Assembly: GCA_028825115.1 (NCBI GenBank)
Contig: JAPKAV010000006.1
Location: 1-64,000 of the forward strand
DNA: 64,000 nucleotides
Origin: Candidatus Nanopelagicales bacterium
Lineage (GTDB): Bacteria > Actinomycetota > Actinomycetes > S36-B12
Reading direction: 5' to 3'
Shown one piece after another: positions 27,023-41,394 of this stretch (its first letter is position 1; every line of letters begins with the position of its first letter). The notes below the pieces were generated by a model. The model was not told the origin of the DNA. It saw only the letters and a list, made by a program, of their open reading frames with translations, and ran no database searches. The position numbers and the translations under genes were made by a program.

Positions 27023-27034
27023 ATGCAAACACTA
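27023..27034 (-). promoter_or_regulatory. Putative leaderless promoter of the FAH–gltX operon (TAGTGT-N6-GTG)
   Basis: TAGTGT (27029–27034) lies six bases before the revised GTG start. It sits in the 33-base gap after the cimA stop and would drive the FAH-family gene and gltX. Confidence 0.45.
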
Positions 27035-27055
27035 CCGGCTCTCGCCAGCTGCCTG

Positions 27056-28627
27056 TCACTGACTGCCTCGCACTAGTCCGTAATGAACGGCATCATCGAG
27101 TGCTTGCCAAGATGCTGCGATGACATTCTCATGGACGCCGATGGTGGTCCACTCACGTTCGCCATCGGTGGTTTCAAGCAGAACGCGAGTAATGGCACCG
27201 GTTCCCTTTATTCCTTCAAGAATTCGAACCTTATAGTCGGTTAGCTCAAGTCTGCCCAACTCAGGAAACAATTGTGAGACAGCATTACGCAGAGCATTGT
27301 CCAGTGCATTTACCGGGCCATTACCTTCACCCGTAGACACTAGCCGCTCGCCATTCGCGTTTACTTTGACCGTGGCTTCGCTGACAACTTTTCCGTCTTC
27401 TCGCTGCTCGACAATTGTTCGCCATGACTCGACTGCGAATTTGCGTTCGACCCCCTGCTGTTCACGTACAAGTAGCTCGAATGAAGCGTCAGCCGCCTCA
27501 AAAGACCAGCCCTGTGCTTCCAAGTCTTTCACTCGATTAACAACTGCTGAAACCACTTCAGGAGTTTCGCCCAGATCGAACCCGAGTTCCTTTCCCTTAA
27601 GCTCCACAGATGCCCGACCGGCCATCTCAGTGACCAGTACTCGTTGGATATTGCCAACGCTCACTGGATCAATATGGTTGTACAAATCCGCATTAATTTT
27701 TAGTGCACTGGCATGCAAGCCAGCCTTGTGCGCGAATGAGGAAACTCCCGCATACGCCTGGTGCGTGTCTGGTGTAATATTTGCTATCTCCGCGATCGCG
27801 TGCGAGACCCGGCATGTCTCAGACAATGACTCTGCTGCGATGCAATTGATGCCCATCTTTAACTGCAGATTAGCTACCACCGCGAACAGGTCGGCATTTC
27901 CTGTCCGTTCCCCATAACCATTCGCAGTGCACTGCACATGTGTTACTCCTGCCTCAACTGCCGCCAACGTATTGGCAACCGCGCACGCAGTGTCGTCTTG
28001 ACAATGTATTCCAAGTCTCGCACCCGAACGCTGACCAACTTCGCCAACGATTCGTTCAATTCCAGTGGGCAACATTCCACCGTTAGTGTCGCACAGCACT
28101 GTCACAGATGCGCCTGCTTCATAAGCTGCATTAGCTACTGAAACTGCGTAGTCGGGATCCGCTTTATAGCCGTCAAAGAAATGCTCCAAGTCCACAAAGA
28201 CCCGTCGGCCCTGTGACACTAAATAGCGGACCGTGTCTGTCACCATGGCCAAGTTTTCCGCCCCCGTTGTCTTCAACGCCTGTTTAACATGACGAAGATC
28301 AGATTTTGCTACCAACGTGATGACGGGCGCTTCACTGTCAACAAGCGCCTGAACCTGCGCGTCTTGTTCTACTTTCACTCCCGCTTTGCGTGTCGCACCG
28401 AATGCGACAAGTTGGGCATTATGAAATGGCGTAGCCCGAGCCTTTTCAAAGAATTCAGTGTCTTTAGGCATCGCTCCTGGCCAACCACCTTCAATGAAAT
28501 CGACCCCGTATTCATCGAGTAAACGAGCGACGGCAAGCTTGTCATTGACTGAATAGGAGATTCCCTCCCTTTGAGCGCCGTCGCGCAGAGTGGTGTCGTA
28601 GACGTGAAAGGCATCGCTCTTCGTCAT
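27056..28627 (-). CDS. cimA: (R)-citramalate synthase
   Basis: CimA condenses acetyl-CoA and pyruvate to citramalate, starting isoleucine synthesis without threonine. The 523-residue protein has the DRE-TIM catalytic motif HVYDTTLRDGAQREGIS at the N-terminus, VDFIEGGWPGAMPKD, GIHCQDDTACAVAN, HVQCTANGYGERTGNADL and a C-terminal LeuA-type regulatory domain that should bind isoleucine. The absence of N-terminal leucine-type features and the GGWPGA motif favour citramalate over isopropylmalate synthase. The tracked start lies inside a terminator hairpin; ATG at 28627 is preceded by TGGAG. Expression is probably controlled by the leader attenuator just upstream. Confidence 0.92.
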   Translation of the reverse strand: MTKSDAFHVYDTTLRDGAQREGISYSVNDKLAVARLLDEYGVDFIEGGWPGAMPKDTEFFEKARATPFHNAQLVAFGATRKAGVKVEQDAQVQALVDSEAPVITLVAKSDLRHVKQALKTTGAENLAMVTDTVRYLVSQGRRVFVDLEHFFDGYKADPDYAVSVANAAYEAGASVTVLCDTNGGMLPTGIERIVGEVGQRSGARLGIHCQDDTACAVANTLAAVEAGVTHVQCTANGYGERTGNADLFAVVANLQLKMGINCIAAESLSETCRVSHAIAEIANITPDTHQAYAGVSSFAHKAGLHASALKINADLYNHIDPVSVGNIQRVLVTEMAGRASVELKGKELGFDLGETPEVVSAVVNRVKDLEAQGWSFEAADASFELLVREQQGVERKFAVESWRTIVEQREDGKVVSEATVKVNANGERLVSTGEGNGPVNALDNALRNAVSQLFPELGRLELTDYKVRILEGIKGTGAITRVLLETTDGEREWTTIGVHENVIAASWQALDDAVHYGLVRGSQ

Positions 28628-28650
28628 TTCTGTACTCCATTCCGGGCATG

Positions 28651-28675
28651 AAAAAACCCTCCGCAAGGCGAAGGG
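28651..28675 (-). terminator. Intrinsic terminator in the cimA leader (attenuator)
   Basis: On the minus strand CCCTTCGC-CTT-GCGGAGGG forms an 8-bp stem with one U·G pair, directly followed by TTTTTT. It lies 24 bases before the cimA ATG and after a leader ORF, so it can stop transcription before cimA. Confidence 0.88.
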
Positions 28676-28676
28676 C

Positions 28677-28697
28677 AGCGCGTCACATTGACGCGCT
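28677..28697 (-). promoter_or_regulatory. Leader hairpin of the cimA attenuator
   Basis: AGCGCGTCA-ATG-TGACGCGCT is a perfect 9-bp hairpin. Its 5' arm overlaps the leader-peptide stop codon and it ends one base before the terminator stem. A ribosome that finishes the leader would cover its 5' arm. I could not identify a clean alternative (antiterminator) pairing. Confidence 0.75.
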
Positions 28698-28743
28698 ATC
28701 TAATCTTGATTCCGGTTCTTATCACGACCCTATCCTGCCACAC
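28696..28743 (-). CDS. Ile/Val-rich leader peptide of cimA (MWQDRVVIRTGIKIR)
   Basis: A 15-codon ORF starting GTG follows a strong Shine-Dalgarno (AAAGGTGAG). It encodes two consecutive Val and three Ile residues using all three Ile codons (ATA, ATC, ATT). The stop codon abuts a 9-bp hairpin followed by an intrinsic terminator. This is the architecture of ribosome-mediated attenuation. Isoleucine is the end product of the citramalate route, so stalling at the Ile codons should relieve termination. An alternative in-frame GTG six codons later would still leave a 9-residue peptide with three Ile. Confidence 0.75.
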   Translation of the reverse strand: MWQDRVVIRTGIKIR

Positions 28744-28770
28744 TTGTTCTCACCTTTCCCACACTTACTC

Positions 28771-28801
28771 AAAATACCCGCACAAGCCGTGTTCTAGTCA
28801 A
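28771..28801 (-). promoter_or_regulatory. Candidate promoter for the cimA leader
   Basis: TTGACT (28796–28801), overlapping the ilvE stop codon, and TATTTT (28771–28776) are 19 bases apart. A start just downstream would produce a transcript beginning shortly before the leader Shine-Dalgarno. The spacing is slightly long. Confidence 0.4.
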
Positions 28802-29903
28802 CGAGAGCGTGCATCCAGTTGTGCCGATCGGGGACTTTGCCCGACTGAATATCAAGTAGGGCATCGCGTAATGCCAGGGTAATCTCCCCCGTCGTGCCGC
28901 CATCCACCTCAAATGAACCATTGAGTCGACTTTTTACGTGACCTACCGGTGTGATGACCGCTGCCGTTCCACAAGCGAAGACTTCCGTGATCTCACCGCT
29001 TTCACACCCTGCCCTGAGCTCTGCCACGGTGATTTCACCTTCGTCCACCCCGATACCAAGGTCCTGGGCAACTGTCAGTAGAGATTCGCGCGTGATGCCG
29101 GGAAGCAGCGTCCCGGTCAACTTGGGCGTCATGACTCGAGCGCTCTCCCCCGAACCGTAGACGAAGTAGAGATTCATGCCGCCCATTTCTTCAATCTTCT
29201 CGCGGGTAATGGCGTCAAGCCACACCACTTGGTCACATCCTTGCGCAGCCGCCTCGGCTTGAGCAAGTAGCGACCCTGCATAATTCCCGGCGCACTTCGC
29301 TTCGCCCGTTCCACCGGGTGCGGTACGCACATAATCGTCAGAGATCCACACAGAAACAGGCCTAATGCCCCCAGCAAAATATGCGCCCGCCGGAGATGCG
29401 ATCAGGAGGTATTTATAGGAATCTGCCGGCCGAACACCGAGTCCAATTTCGGTCGAGATGAGAAATGGGCGCAGATACAATGATCGCTCGCGACCTCCAG
29501 GCACCCAGTCTTGGTCCTGTTCAACGAGCGCCTCGATACTTGCAACAAAAAGCTCCTCGGGAACTTCGGCCATAGCCAGGCGGCGAGCCGATCGCCCGAA
29601 ACGTCTCGCGTTCTCAAATGGTCTAAAAGTTTTGATGCTTTCGTCTTCGTGGCGATACGCCTTTAAACCTTCAAAAATCGCCTGACCATAATGCATGAAG
29701 TTTGTTGCCGGGTCCAAACTTAATGGACCATAGGGGATCAATTGCGAATCGTGCCAGCCTTTGTCAGCTGTCCAATCCGCAGTCACCATGGAGTCGGTAA
29801 AGAACTTGCCAAATCCTGGATTCGCCAGAATTTCCTCTCGCTCATCCCGTACCCGACGTGTCGCTCCTGCAGTCCTATTTTCGATCTCCCATAAACCAGA
29901 CAC
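28794..29903 (-). CDS. ilvE: Branched-chain amino acid aminotransferase
   Basis: IlvE performs the last transamination for isoleucine, leucine and valine. It is a fold-type IV PLP enzyme of 369 residues. Motifs include [48 protein letters not shown], the catalytic-lysine segment [20 protein letters not shown], and [15 protein letters not shown]. It starts one base after the leuB stop, so leuB–ilvE are one unit; cimA follows after a leader with its own attenuator. Confidence 0.96.
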   Translation of the reverse strand: MSGLWEIENRTAGATRRVRDEREEILANPGFGKFFTDSMVTADWTADKGWHDSQLIPYGPLSLDPATNFMHYGQAIFEGLKAYRHEDESIKTFRPFENARRFGRSARRLAMAEVPEELFVASIEALVEQDQDWVPGGRERSLYLRPFLISTEIGLGVRPADSYKYLLIASPAGAYFAGGIRPVSVWISDDYVRTAPGGTGEAKCAGNYAGSLLAQAEAAAQGCDQVVWLDAITREKIEEMGGMNLYFVYGSGESARVMTPKLTGTLLPGITRESLLTVAQDLGIGVDEGEITVAELRAGCESGEITEVFACGTAAVITPVGHVKSRLNGSFEVDGGTTGEITLALRDALLDIQSGKVPDRHNWMHALVD

Positions 29904-29904
29904 G

Positions 29905-30969
29905 CTATTTACCCTCCGCCACTTTCACGCTCGCATTGACGAGGGCTGCACCTATTTGCGCTGTAGAACGCGCTGAAGCACCTCGCTGGGCAAGATCTAA
30001 TGCGACGGCTTCTTCAACCCAGTGCGATGCCTGGGGTTCGCCGATGTGATCAAGCAACATGGCCACAGATAGAACAGTTGCCGTGGGGTCTGCTTTTCCT
30101 TGACCTGCAATATCGGGAGCGGATCCATGAACCGGCTCGAACATGCTGGGGTTATTGCGACTGGGATCAATATTTCCACTTGCCGCCAAACCAATTCCGC
30201 CGCAGATAGCCGCGCCAATATCAGTGAGTATGTCCCCGAAGAGGTTGTCAGTGACGACAACATCAAAACGCTCGGGGTTGGTTAAGAAGAACATGGATGC
30301 GGCATCAACATGCAAGTATTCCGTCTCAATGTCGGGGAACTCCGTGGCAATCTGATTAAAGGTGCGTTGCCACAAGCTACCGGCGAACACCAAGACATTG
30401 GTTTTGTGCACGAGCGATACTTTCCTGCGTGGTCGCTTTGATGCTCGATCAAATGCGTCACGCACAATTCGCTCCACACCAAAGGCCGTGTTGATGCTCT
30501 CCTCCGTGGCAACTTCCTGTGCAGTTCCATGCCGAAGGACGCCTCCCGACCCCACATAAGGGCCTTCTGTGCCCTCTCGGCACACAATAAAATCAATGTC
30601 CTCAGACCCTTTGCCAGCTAAAGGACCCACCACTCCCGGATAAAGCTTGACAGGACGAAGGTTCACGTGGTGGTCCAAGATGAACCGCAATGGCAGCAAT
30701 ACCCCTCGCTCTAGTACCCCCGGGGGTACGCTCGGATCGCCGATCGCACCCAACAAAATGGCGTCGGCTCCCCTAAGTTCTTCGACGATATAGTCCGGCA
30801 GTAATTCACCTGAGGCTGTATAACGCCGAGCACCCAAGTCATACTCAGGGGTTTCGAAAGTGAATCCGGCGATAGGTGCGACTGCTGAGAGCACCCTAAC
30901 TGCCTCAACCACCACCTCGGTTCCGATCCCGTCTCCAGGAATAAGTGCGATGGAATAGTTGCCCGTCAT
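29905..30969 (-). CDS. leuB: 3-isopropylmalate dehydrogenase
   Basis: LeuB oxidises and decarboxylates 3-isopropylmalate in leucine synthesis. The 354-residue protein has [14 protein letters not shown] at the N-terminus, LRPVKLYPG and [10 protein letters not shown] (substrate binding), [14 protein letters not shown], and the signature [20 protein letters not shown] with [21 protein letters not shown] lies six bases after TAAAGT, so a leaderless transcript is likely. It is divergent from leuA, with the two promoters in 57 bases. Confidence 0.97.
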   Translation of the reverse strand: MTGNYSIALIPGDGIGTEVVVEAVRVLSAVAPIAGFTFETPEYDLGARRYTASGELLPDYIVEELRGADAILLGAIGDPSVPPGVLERGVLLPLRFILDHHVNLRPVKLYPGVVGPLAGKGSEDIDFIVCREGTEGPYVGSGGVLRHGTAQEVATEESINTAFGVERIVRDAFDRASKRPRRKVSLVHKTNVLVFAGSLWQRTFNQIATEFPDIETEYLHVDAASMFFLTNPERFDVVVTDNLFGDILTDIGAAICGGIGLAASGNIDPSRNNPSMFEPVHGSAPDIAGQGKADPTATVLSVAMLLDHIGEPQASHWVEEAVALDLAQRGASARSTAQIGAALVNASVKVAEGK

Positions 30970-30981
30970 GGGGGAACTTTA
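30970..30981 (-). promoter_or_regulatory. Putative leaderless promoter of leuB (TAAAGT-N6-ATG)
   Basis: TAAAGT (30976–30981) is followed by TCCCCC and the leuB ATG. No purine-rich Shine-Dalgarno precedes the start. It faces away from the leuA leader promoter. Confidence 0.5.
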
Positions 30982-31011
30982 GTGGGTGCTCGCCAAGAAG
31001 ACCATCGGTGC

Positions 31012-31026
31012 TAGACTTCGCCTACT
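31012..31026 (+). promoter_or_regulatory. Candidate -10 element for the leuA leader transcript
   Basis: TAGACT (31012–31017) lies nine bases before the ATG of the leucine-rich leader ORF. No convincing Shine-Dalgarno is present, so the leader ORF may be leaderless or nearly so. No -35 match is evident. Confidence 0.35.
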
Positions 31027-31113
31027 ATGAGGGGTACGTCCGGACCAGATTCATCACACGTAGACCCTTTGCGCCTGCTTCTCCCCTTACTTCGCTGCCG
31101 CGCCGAGGCGTAA
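31027..31113 (+). CDS. Leucine-rich leader peptide upstream of leuA
   Basis: A 28-codon ORF (ATG to TAA) ends in the run PLRLLLPLLRCRAEA. It contains six Leu in an eight-residue stretch using five different Leu codons (TTG, CTG, CTT, CTC, TTA). It lies 102 bases before the leuA ATG. The position and leucine run match ribosome-mediated control by charged tRNA-Leu. Unlike the ilvB and cimA leaders, no hairpin with a T-tract follows. Pairings such as AACCGG with CCGGTT and CCTTGGTG-CAAT-CACCAG are possible, so control may be translational or Rho-dependent. Confidence 0.6.
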   Translation: MRGTSGPDSSHVDPLRLLLPLLRCRAEA

Positions 31114-34535
<3,422 letters not shown>

Positions 34536-34547
34536 GGACCAATCTTA
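34536..34547 (-). promoter_or_regulatory. Putative leaderless promoter of serA (TAAGAT-N6-GTG)
   Basis: TAAGAT (34542–34547) is followed by TGGTCC and the serA GTG. It lies in the 58-base gap after ilvC, so serA appears to be transcribed separately from ilvBNC. Confidence 0.5.
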
Positions 34548-34593
34548 ATGACCGAGCGATTACGTGCCTCTTGAGCCTTTAGCCAAGGAACAA

Positions 34594-36204
<1,611 letters not shown>

Positions 36205-36205
<1 letters not shown>

Positions 36206-37986
36206 TAATCGTCACTCCCCCAGTCAGGCGCAAGTGATTGTGCATAAAGGATTTCGTCGTTTCCGGTACCGGCCGCAACCATGGGCCACACCATTGCATC
36301 CCGGTGAACCACGAAGTCAATTACGACTGGGGCATCGTTGATACTTAATGCTTTTTCAATCGTCGCGTCGACCGATTCATGGTTCTCACATTGAAGTCCA
36401 TATGCACCATAGGCTTCGGCCAGCTTCACAAAATCGGGGAATCGGTGCGATTCCAGATCCGTATTGGAATAACGCTCATTGTAAAAAAGCGTTTGCCATT
36501 GTCGAACCATGCCAAGGCTTGAGTTGTTAATAAGTGCAACCTTGATCGGAATGTCATTAATAGTGCACGTGGCAAGTTCCTGATTTGTCATTTGGAAGCA
36601 ACCATCGCCGTCGATCGCCCACACGGTCTTATCAGGGCAGCCCACTTTTGCGCCCATCGCCGCAGGCACCGAGTAGCCCATGGTTCCGGCCCCACCCGAA
36701 TTCAACCATGTACCCGGATATTCGTAACCAATAAATTGAGCAGCCCACATTTGGTGCTGCCCCACGCCCGCTGCATAGATCGATTCAGGGCCGGAAATTA
36801 TGCCGAGGCGTTGGATTACGTATTGAGGGGAAAGGCTCCCATCGGTGGGCAGGTCGTATCCCAATGGGTATGTATCTCGTAACCGATTGAGCTGCAACCA
36901 CCAACCCGCGTAGTCTCCGATATTTTCCAATTCGATTTCGGCATTGATTGCTGCAACGAGTTCCGGAATGACTTCAGCCATATCGCCCACAATTGGAATA
37001 TCAGCTGCGCGGTTCTTGCCAATCTCAGCCGGATCAATGTCCGCATGAATGATCGCTGCGTTGGGCGCAAAGGAAGAAAGCTTTCCGGTAACTCGGTCAT
37101 CAAAGCGAGCACCCAAAGTTATGAGCAGGTCAGCTTTTTGCAATGCACCGACCGCCGCGACCGTTCCGTGCATACCTGGCATGCCCAAATGTTGCGTATG
37201 AGAATCTGGGAAAGCCCCTCGAGCCATCAGTGTTGTCACCACAGGAATTCCAGTCAATTCCGCCAAGACACGAAGGGAAGCCGAGGCATTAGCCCGAATA
37301 ACCCCGCCACCGACGTAGAGCACCGGTTGCCGACTGGAAAGAATTAACTTCGCAGCCTCGCGGATTTGTTTAGAATGTGGTCGGGTGCGAGGGCTGTAGC
37401 CGGGAAGGTCAATCGACTCTGGCCAATTAAATGTTGTCTGCGCCTGTAGTGCGTCTTTAGCTATGTCGACCAGCACTGGACCAGGCCGACCCGTTGATGC
37501 CAAATGAAATGCTTCGGCTATCGCCTGAGAGATCTGCGCAGGATCAGTGATCAGAAAACTGTGTTTGGTGATCGGCATCGTGATGCCCCGGATATCAGCC
37601 TCTTGGAATGCATCAGTGCCGATTGAAGCACTGGGGACCTGGCCAGTGATTGCGACCATGGGGACTGAATCCATGAAAGCGTCAGCGATCGGGGTTACTA
37701 AGTTGGTTGCGCCTGGACCGCTTGTCGCCATGCAGACCCCCACCCGACCGGTCGCACTTGCATACCCTTCAGCAGCATGCCCGGCGCCCTGTTCGTGGCG
37801 CACCAAAATGTGTCGGACCTTGGTTGAGTCCATCATGGGGTCATAGGCTGGCAGAATCGCTCCCCCAGGTATCCCGAAGACAACATCGACGCCTGAGGCC
37901 TCCAATGAGGCGATTAAACTCTGGGCTCCGGTCATATCTGCCGATTCCGAGCTAATCTCATGGCTCGCAGATTGCGAAGTGCTCAT
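36205..37986 (-). CDS. ilvB: Acetolactate synthase large (catalytic) subunit
   Basis: IlvB is the thiamine-diphosphate enzyme that forms acetolactate or acetohydroxybutyrate. The 593-residue protein has the TPP-binding Glu region [15 protein letters not shown], the central [13 protein letters not shown] region and the TPP motif [29 protein letters not shown]. The tracked frame runs 48 codons upstream through the attenuator. ATG at 37986 ([10 protein letters not shown]) follows AGAGGAGG at about ten bases. The upstream leader peptide and terminator predict attenuation control of ilvBNC. Confidence 0.97.
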
Positions 37987-38018
37987 GATCGCCGCGCCTC
38001 CTCTACTTGTTCGGTAAT

Positions 38019-38053
38019 AAAAAACCCCCCCGTCCCCTAAGGGCTGCGGAGGG
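38019..38053 (-). terminator. Intrinsic terminator in the ilvB leader (attenuator)
   Basis: On the minus strand CCCTCC..GCCC-TTA-GGGG..GGGGGG forms a stem with an internal loop, directly followed by TTTTTT. It is 32 bases before the ilvB ATG and follows a leader peptide and a perfect 8-bp hairpin. Confidence 0.85.
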
Positions 38054-38055
38054 CT

Positions 38056-38090
38056 GCGCACGGATTTTGGCTGCTGCTTAGCCCGTGCGC
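38056..38090 (-). promoter_or_regulatory. Leader (pause/anti-antiterminator) hairpin of ilvB
   Basis: GCGCACGG at 38083–38090 pairs perfectly with CCGTGCGC at 38056–38063 on the minus strand. The loop includes the leader-peptide stop codon. The segment GCAGCCC just downstream is directly repeated and could pair with GGGCT in the loop as an alternative antiterminator; that part is inference. Confidence 0.75.
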
Positions 38091-38119
38091 CTAACAACTG
38101 CAAGTGACCCGTATAACAT
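38078..38119 (-). CDS. ilvB leader peptide ([13 protein letters not shown])
   Basis: A 13-codon ORF (ATG to TAA) encodes Leu, Leu, Val and Val in its first nine residues and ends VVRRTG, similar in style to actinobacterial ilvB leader peptides. Its stop lies in the loop of a perfect hairpin, and an intrinsic terminator follows. Shortage of charged Val/Leu tRNAs would stall the ribosome and favour readthrough into ilvBNC. Confidence 0.8.
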   Translation of the reverse strand: MLYGSLAVVRRTG

Positions 38120-38154
38120 GGCAAGAGCATAACGTTTTAGCTCTCCTTTGTCAC
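38120..38154 (-). promoter_or_regulatory. Promoter of the ilvB leader transcript (GTGACA-N17-TATGCT)
   Basis: GTGACA (38149–38154, five of six bases of TTGACA) and TATGCT (38126–38131) are 17 bases apart. The leader-peptide ATG begins six bases after TATGCT, so transcription should start on the leader start codon itself. This is the best complete promoter in the window. Confidence 0.65.
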
Positions 38155-38196
38155 CTGCGACGTTCAACGCAGCCGTGCGGGATCATCGGGGCGGGT

Positions 38197-39885
38197 TTAG
38201 TCAAGCACCGCCCCGCGTGACGCTGAACCCACCAATTTTGCATATTTGGCCAGTAGTCCACGCGTATATCTGATGGGTAATGGTGCAAAGGCTGCCCGCC
38301 GCCGCTCAAGCTCGGCCGAGTCCACGTGCAGTTCAATGCTCCGAGCAACCAAATCGATAGAAATTCGATCCCCCTCTGCCACTAATCCGATCGGTCCACC
38401 GTCCGCGGCTTCGGGCGCGACGTGCCCTACGCACAGCCCGGTCGTCCCACCGGAAAACCGACCGTCAGTGATCAGGAGTACGTCCTTACCGAGTCCGGCC
38501 CCCTTGATCGCACCCGTGATCATGAGCATTTCGCGCATGCCTGGACCTCCCTTGGGTCCTTCATAGCGAATAACCACTACATCACCGGTATTTATGGTGC
38601 CCTCTTCCAAGGCCGCCATCGCTGATTGTTCGCGCTCGAAAACTCGCGCTTTGCCCTCAAATTTGTCGACAGGCACACCGGCGTTTTTCACTACAGCACC
38701 TTCGGGGGCGAGCGAGCCACCCAAGATCGTGATTCCGCCAGTTGAGGCTATTGCATTTTTAGACGCATGCAAAATTTCTCCATCAGGGTCCGGTGGATTG
38801 ATGTCACGCAAATTCTCAGCCATTGTTTTCCCCGTAACCGTGAGCGTGTCCCCATGAATTAATCCCGCATCAAAGAGTGCGCGCAGGATCACCGGGACGC
38901 CGCCCACACGATCGACATCACTCATCACGTACTTGCCAAATGGCTTTACGTCTGCGAGCAGCGGCACTTTGGAGCCGATTCGGTGAAAATCTTCCAAGTG
39001 CAACTCAACTTCAGCCTCGTGAGCGATTGCCAAGAGATGCAGTACCGCATTTGTGGACCCACCGAATGCCATCACAACTGCAATGGCATTTTCCAAAGAC
39101 TGCCGAGTAATGATGTCCCGTGTCGTGATCCCCTGCCGGATCAATTCAACAACAGCTTCACCAGAACGACGAGCGAATCCGTCACGACGACGATCGACGG
39201 CGGGTGGCGCAGCCGAACCTGGCAGTGACATGCCCATGGCCTCGGCAGCACTTGCCATCGTGTTAGCCGTAAACATACCGCCACATGCCCCTTCACCCGG
39301 GCAAATTGCACGTTCAATTCGATCGACATCTTCACGCGACATAAGTCCACGTGCGCACGCACCAACGGCTTCGAATGCATCAATAATGGTGACATCTTTT
39401 TCTGTTCCATCGGAAAGTTTCACGTGTCCTGGCAAAATTGATCCGGCGTAAACGAAAACCGAAGCCACATCAATCCGGGCAGCCCCCATCAGCATCCCTG
39501 GCAACGACTTATCGCATCCGGCAAAAGTAACCATGCCGTCAAGGCGTTCGGCTTGCATTACTGCCTCGACCGAATCCGCGATAATCTCTCGACTCGGGAG
39601 TGAAAAATGCATGCCCTCGTGACCCATTGAGATGCCGTCTGACACGGAAATCGTGCCGAATTGCATGGGGAATCCGCCGCCAGCGTGTACACCCTCTTTT
39701 GCCGCTAGCGATAAGCGATCCAGAGATAAGTTGCATGGAGTGATCTCATTCCAACTCGATGCAATTCCGATCTGCGGTTTAGGGAAGTCTTCATCTGACA
39801 TGCCAACTGCTCGCAGCATGCCACGGGCTGCAGCACGCTCTAATCCGTCGGTTACTTCGCCGCTACGGGGCTTCATGTGTGCCAT
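38197..39885 (-). CDS. ilvD: Dihydroxy-acid dehydratase
   Basis: IlvD dehydrates dihydroxy acids to 2-oxo acids in isoleucine and valine synthesis and carries an iron-sulfur cluster. The 562-residue protein has [32 protein letters not shown], the cluster/metal motif [37 protein letters not shown] and a C-terminal catalytic Ser region. ATG at 39885 (MAHMKPRS) is nine bases after the gatB stop; a second ATG is three codons later. It lies immediately upstream of the ilvB leader but reads through no obvious terminator, so it may co-transcribe with gatCAB. Confidence 0.96.
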   Translation of the reverse strand: MAHMKPRSGEVTDGLERAAARGMLRAVGMSDEDFPKPQIGIASSWNEITPCNLSLDRLSLAAKEGVHAGGGFPMQFGTISVSDGISMGHEGMHFSLPSREIIADSVEAVMQAERLDGMVTFAGCDKSLPGMLMGAARIDVASVFVYAGSILPGHVKLSDGTEKDVTIIDAFEAVGACARGLMSREDVDRIERAICPGEGACGGMFTANTMASAAEAMGMSLPGSAAPPAVDRRRDGFARRSGEAVVELIRQGITTRDIITRQSLENAIAVVMAFGGSTNAVLHLLAIAHEAEVELHLEDFHRIGSKVPLLADVKPFGKYVMSDVDRVGGVPVILRALFDAGLIHGDTLTVTGKTMAENLRDINPPDPDGEILHASKNAIASTGGITILGGSLAPEGAVVKNAGVPVDKFEGKARVFEREQSAMAALEEGTINTGDVVVIRYEGPKGGPGMREMLMITGAIKGAGLGKDVLLITDGRFSGGTTGLCVGHVAPEAADGGPIGLVAEGDRISIDLVARSIELHVDSAELERRRAAFAPLPIRYTRGLLAKYAKLVGSASRGAVLD

Positions 39886-39894
39886 GTGAGGATG

Positions 39895-41394
39895 CTATTC
39901 CTTTACTCCAAGTTGCTCCAAAAGCAAGGTGCGAACCTTCGCCGCATCTGCCTGACCTTTTGTCGATTTCATGACCGCGCCCACTATCGCTCCGGCGGCG
40001 GCCACTTTGCCACTTTTAATTTTTTCCGCGATATCGGGGGATTCGCTCAGAGCCTGATTTATGGCCTCTACAAGCAAATCGTCATCCTTGACGACAACAA
40101 GGCCACGAGAGTCAATGACTTCTGCCACATTGCCTTCCCCGTCAAGCAAGCCCTCGAAAACCGAGCGCGCCATCTTATCAGTGAGTACACCTTCAAAAAT
40201 CAAACCTTCGATCTGCGCAATATCGGCAGGAGTAACAGTGAGCTCTTCCAATTCACAATCGCGCTCATTGGCGACCCTTGTTAACTCTCCGGTCCACCAT
40301 TTTCGAGCGGCAGAGGGCTGAACTCCAGCATCAATTGAAGCAATGATCAGCTCGAGAGCACCCGCGTTGACCAGACTCTGCATGTCAAACTCGCTTATTC
40401 CCCAATTATTTTGTAAGCGTGCACGTCTCACCGATGGAATCTCGGGCAAAGTCCCGCGCAATTTTTCAATCCATGATTCACTCGGTGCCACAGGTACGAG
40501 ATCCGGCTCCGGAAAATACCGGTAATCCTCGGCTTCTTCCTTTGAGCGCCCTGACGTTGTGTCTCCTGTCTCCTCATTAAAGTGCCGGGTTTCCAGGATG
40601 ATCAGTTCACCGAGTCGAAGCTGCTCTGCCTGGCGAACCATCTCAGTGCGAACAGCGCGTTCCACAGATCGCAACGAGTTGACGTTCTTGGTTTCTGTGC
40701 GAGTGCCCCACCCCTCACCTTGCCTGTTTAACGACACGTTGACATCGCACCGAAGGGATCCTTCCTCCATGCGGACATCAGATACACCCAGTGCTCGCAT
40801 CAGATCCCGCAGCTCAGAGACATAGGCCTTGGCAATTTCCGGGGCCAACTCTCCTGTTCCCAAAATTGGTTTGGTGACAACCTCGATCAAAGGGATACCG
40901 GCACGGTTGTAGTCGACGAGGGAATGGGTTGCACCATGAATGCGACCAGCCCCACCGGCATGTAATAGCTTGCCGGTGTCCTCTTCCATGTGAACGCGCT
41001 CGATCTCGACTCGAAATACTTGAGGGCCGTTCTCGGTGGGAACAGTGACATCAAGATAACCGTCGCTGCAGAGGGGCTCGTCGTATTGAGAGATTTGGTA
41101 GTTTTTTGGCATGTCAGGATAAAAATAGTTCTTTCGCGCGAATCGACACCATTGCGCGATCGAGCAATTCAAGGCCAAGCCCATCCGGATCGTTGATTCA
41201 ACAGCAACCCGGTTAACAACCGGCATGCTGCCCGGCAATCCCAGGCACACCGGGCAAACGTGGGTGTTGGGATCACCACCGAATTGCGCTGAACACGAGC
41301 AAAACATTTTGGAGTTAGTTCCCAACTCAATATGCGTTTCGAGCCCGATAATTGGCTCAAATTCGGCGAATACAGCTTGATATTCCGTTGTCAT
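39895..41394 (-). CDS. gatB: Aspartyl/glutamyl-tRNA(Asn/Gln) amidotransferase subunit B
   Basis: GatB binds the mischarged tRNA and activates its glutamyl (or aspartyl) group. The 499-residue protein shows [71 protein letters not shown] and a C-terminal YqeY-type tRNA-binding domain ([25 protein letters not shown]). The tracked ORF extends 57 codons too far; ATG at 41394 overlaps the gatA stop (ATGA). Cysteines in [10 protein letters not shown].. likely bind zinc. Confidence 0.96.
   Translation of the reverse strand: MTTEYQAVFAEFEPIIGLETHIELGTNSKMFCSCSAQFGGDPNTHVCPVCLGLPGSMPVVNRVAVESTIRMGLALNCSIAQWCRFARKNYFYPDMPKNYQISQYDEPLCSDGYLDVTVPTENGPQVFRVEIERVHMEEDTGKLLHAGGAGRIHGATHSLVDYNRAGIPLIEVVTKPILGTGELAPEIAKAYVSELRDLMRALGVSDVRMEEGSLRCDVNVSLNRQGEGWGTRTETKNVNSLRSVERAVRTEMVRQAEQLRLGELIILETRHFNEETGDTTSGRSKEEAEDYRYFPEPDLVPVAPSESWIEKLRGTLPEIPSVRRARLQNNWGISEFDMQSLVNAGALELIIASIDAGVQPSAARKWWTGELTRVANERDCELEELTVTPADIAQIEGLIFEGVLTDKMARSVFEGLLDGEGNVAEVIDSRGLVVVKDDDLLVEAINQALSESPDIAEKIKSGKVAAAGAIVGAVMKSTKGQADAAKVRTLLLEQLGVKE

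Noticed and set aside
28628-28666. ORF-track start of cimA 13 codons upstream
   Set aside because: It initiates inside the terminator hairpin; ATG at 28627 has a Shine-Dalgarno and fits the family N-terminus.
37987-38130. ORF-track N-terminal extension of ilvB (48 codons)
   Set aside because: It reads through the attenuator terminator and hairpin; a strong Shine-Dalgarno precedes ATG at 37986 and the leader peptide is in another frame.
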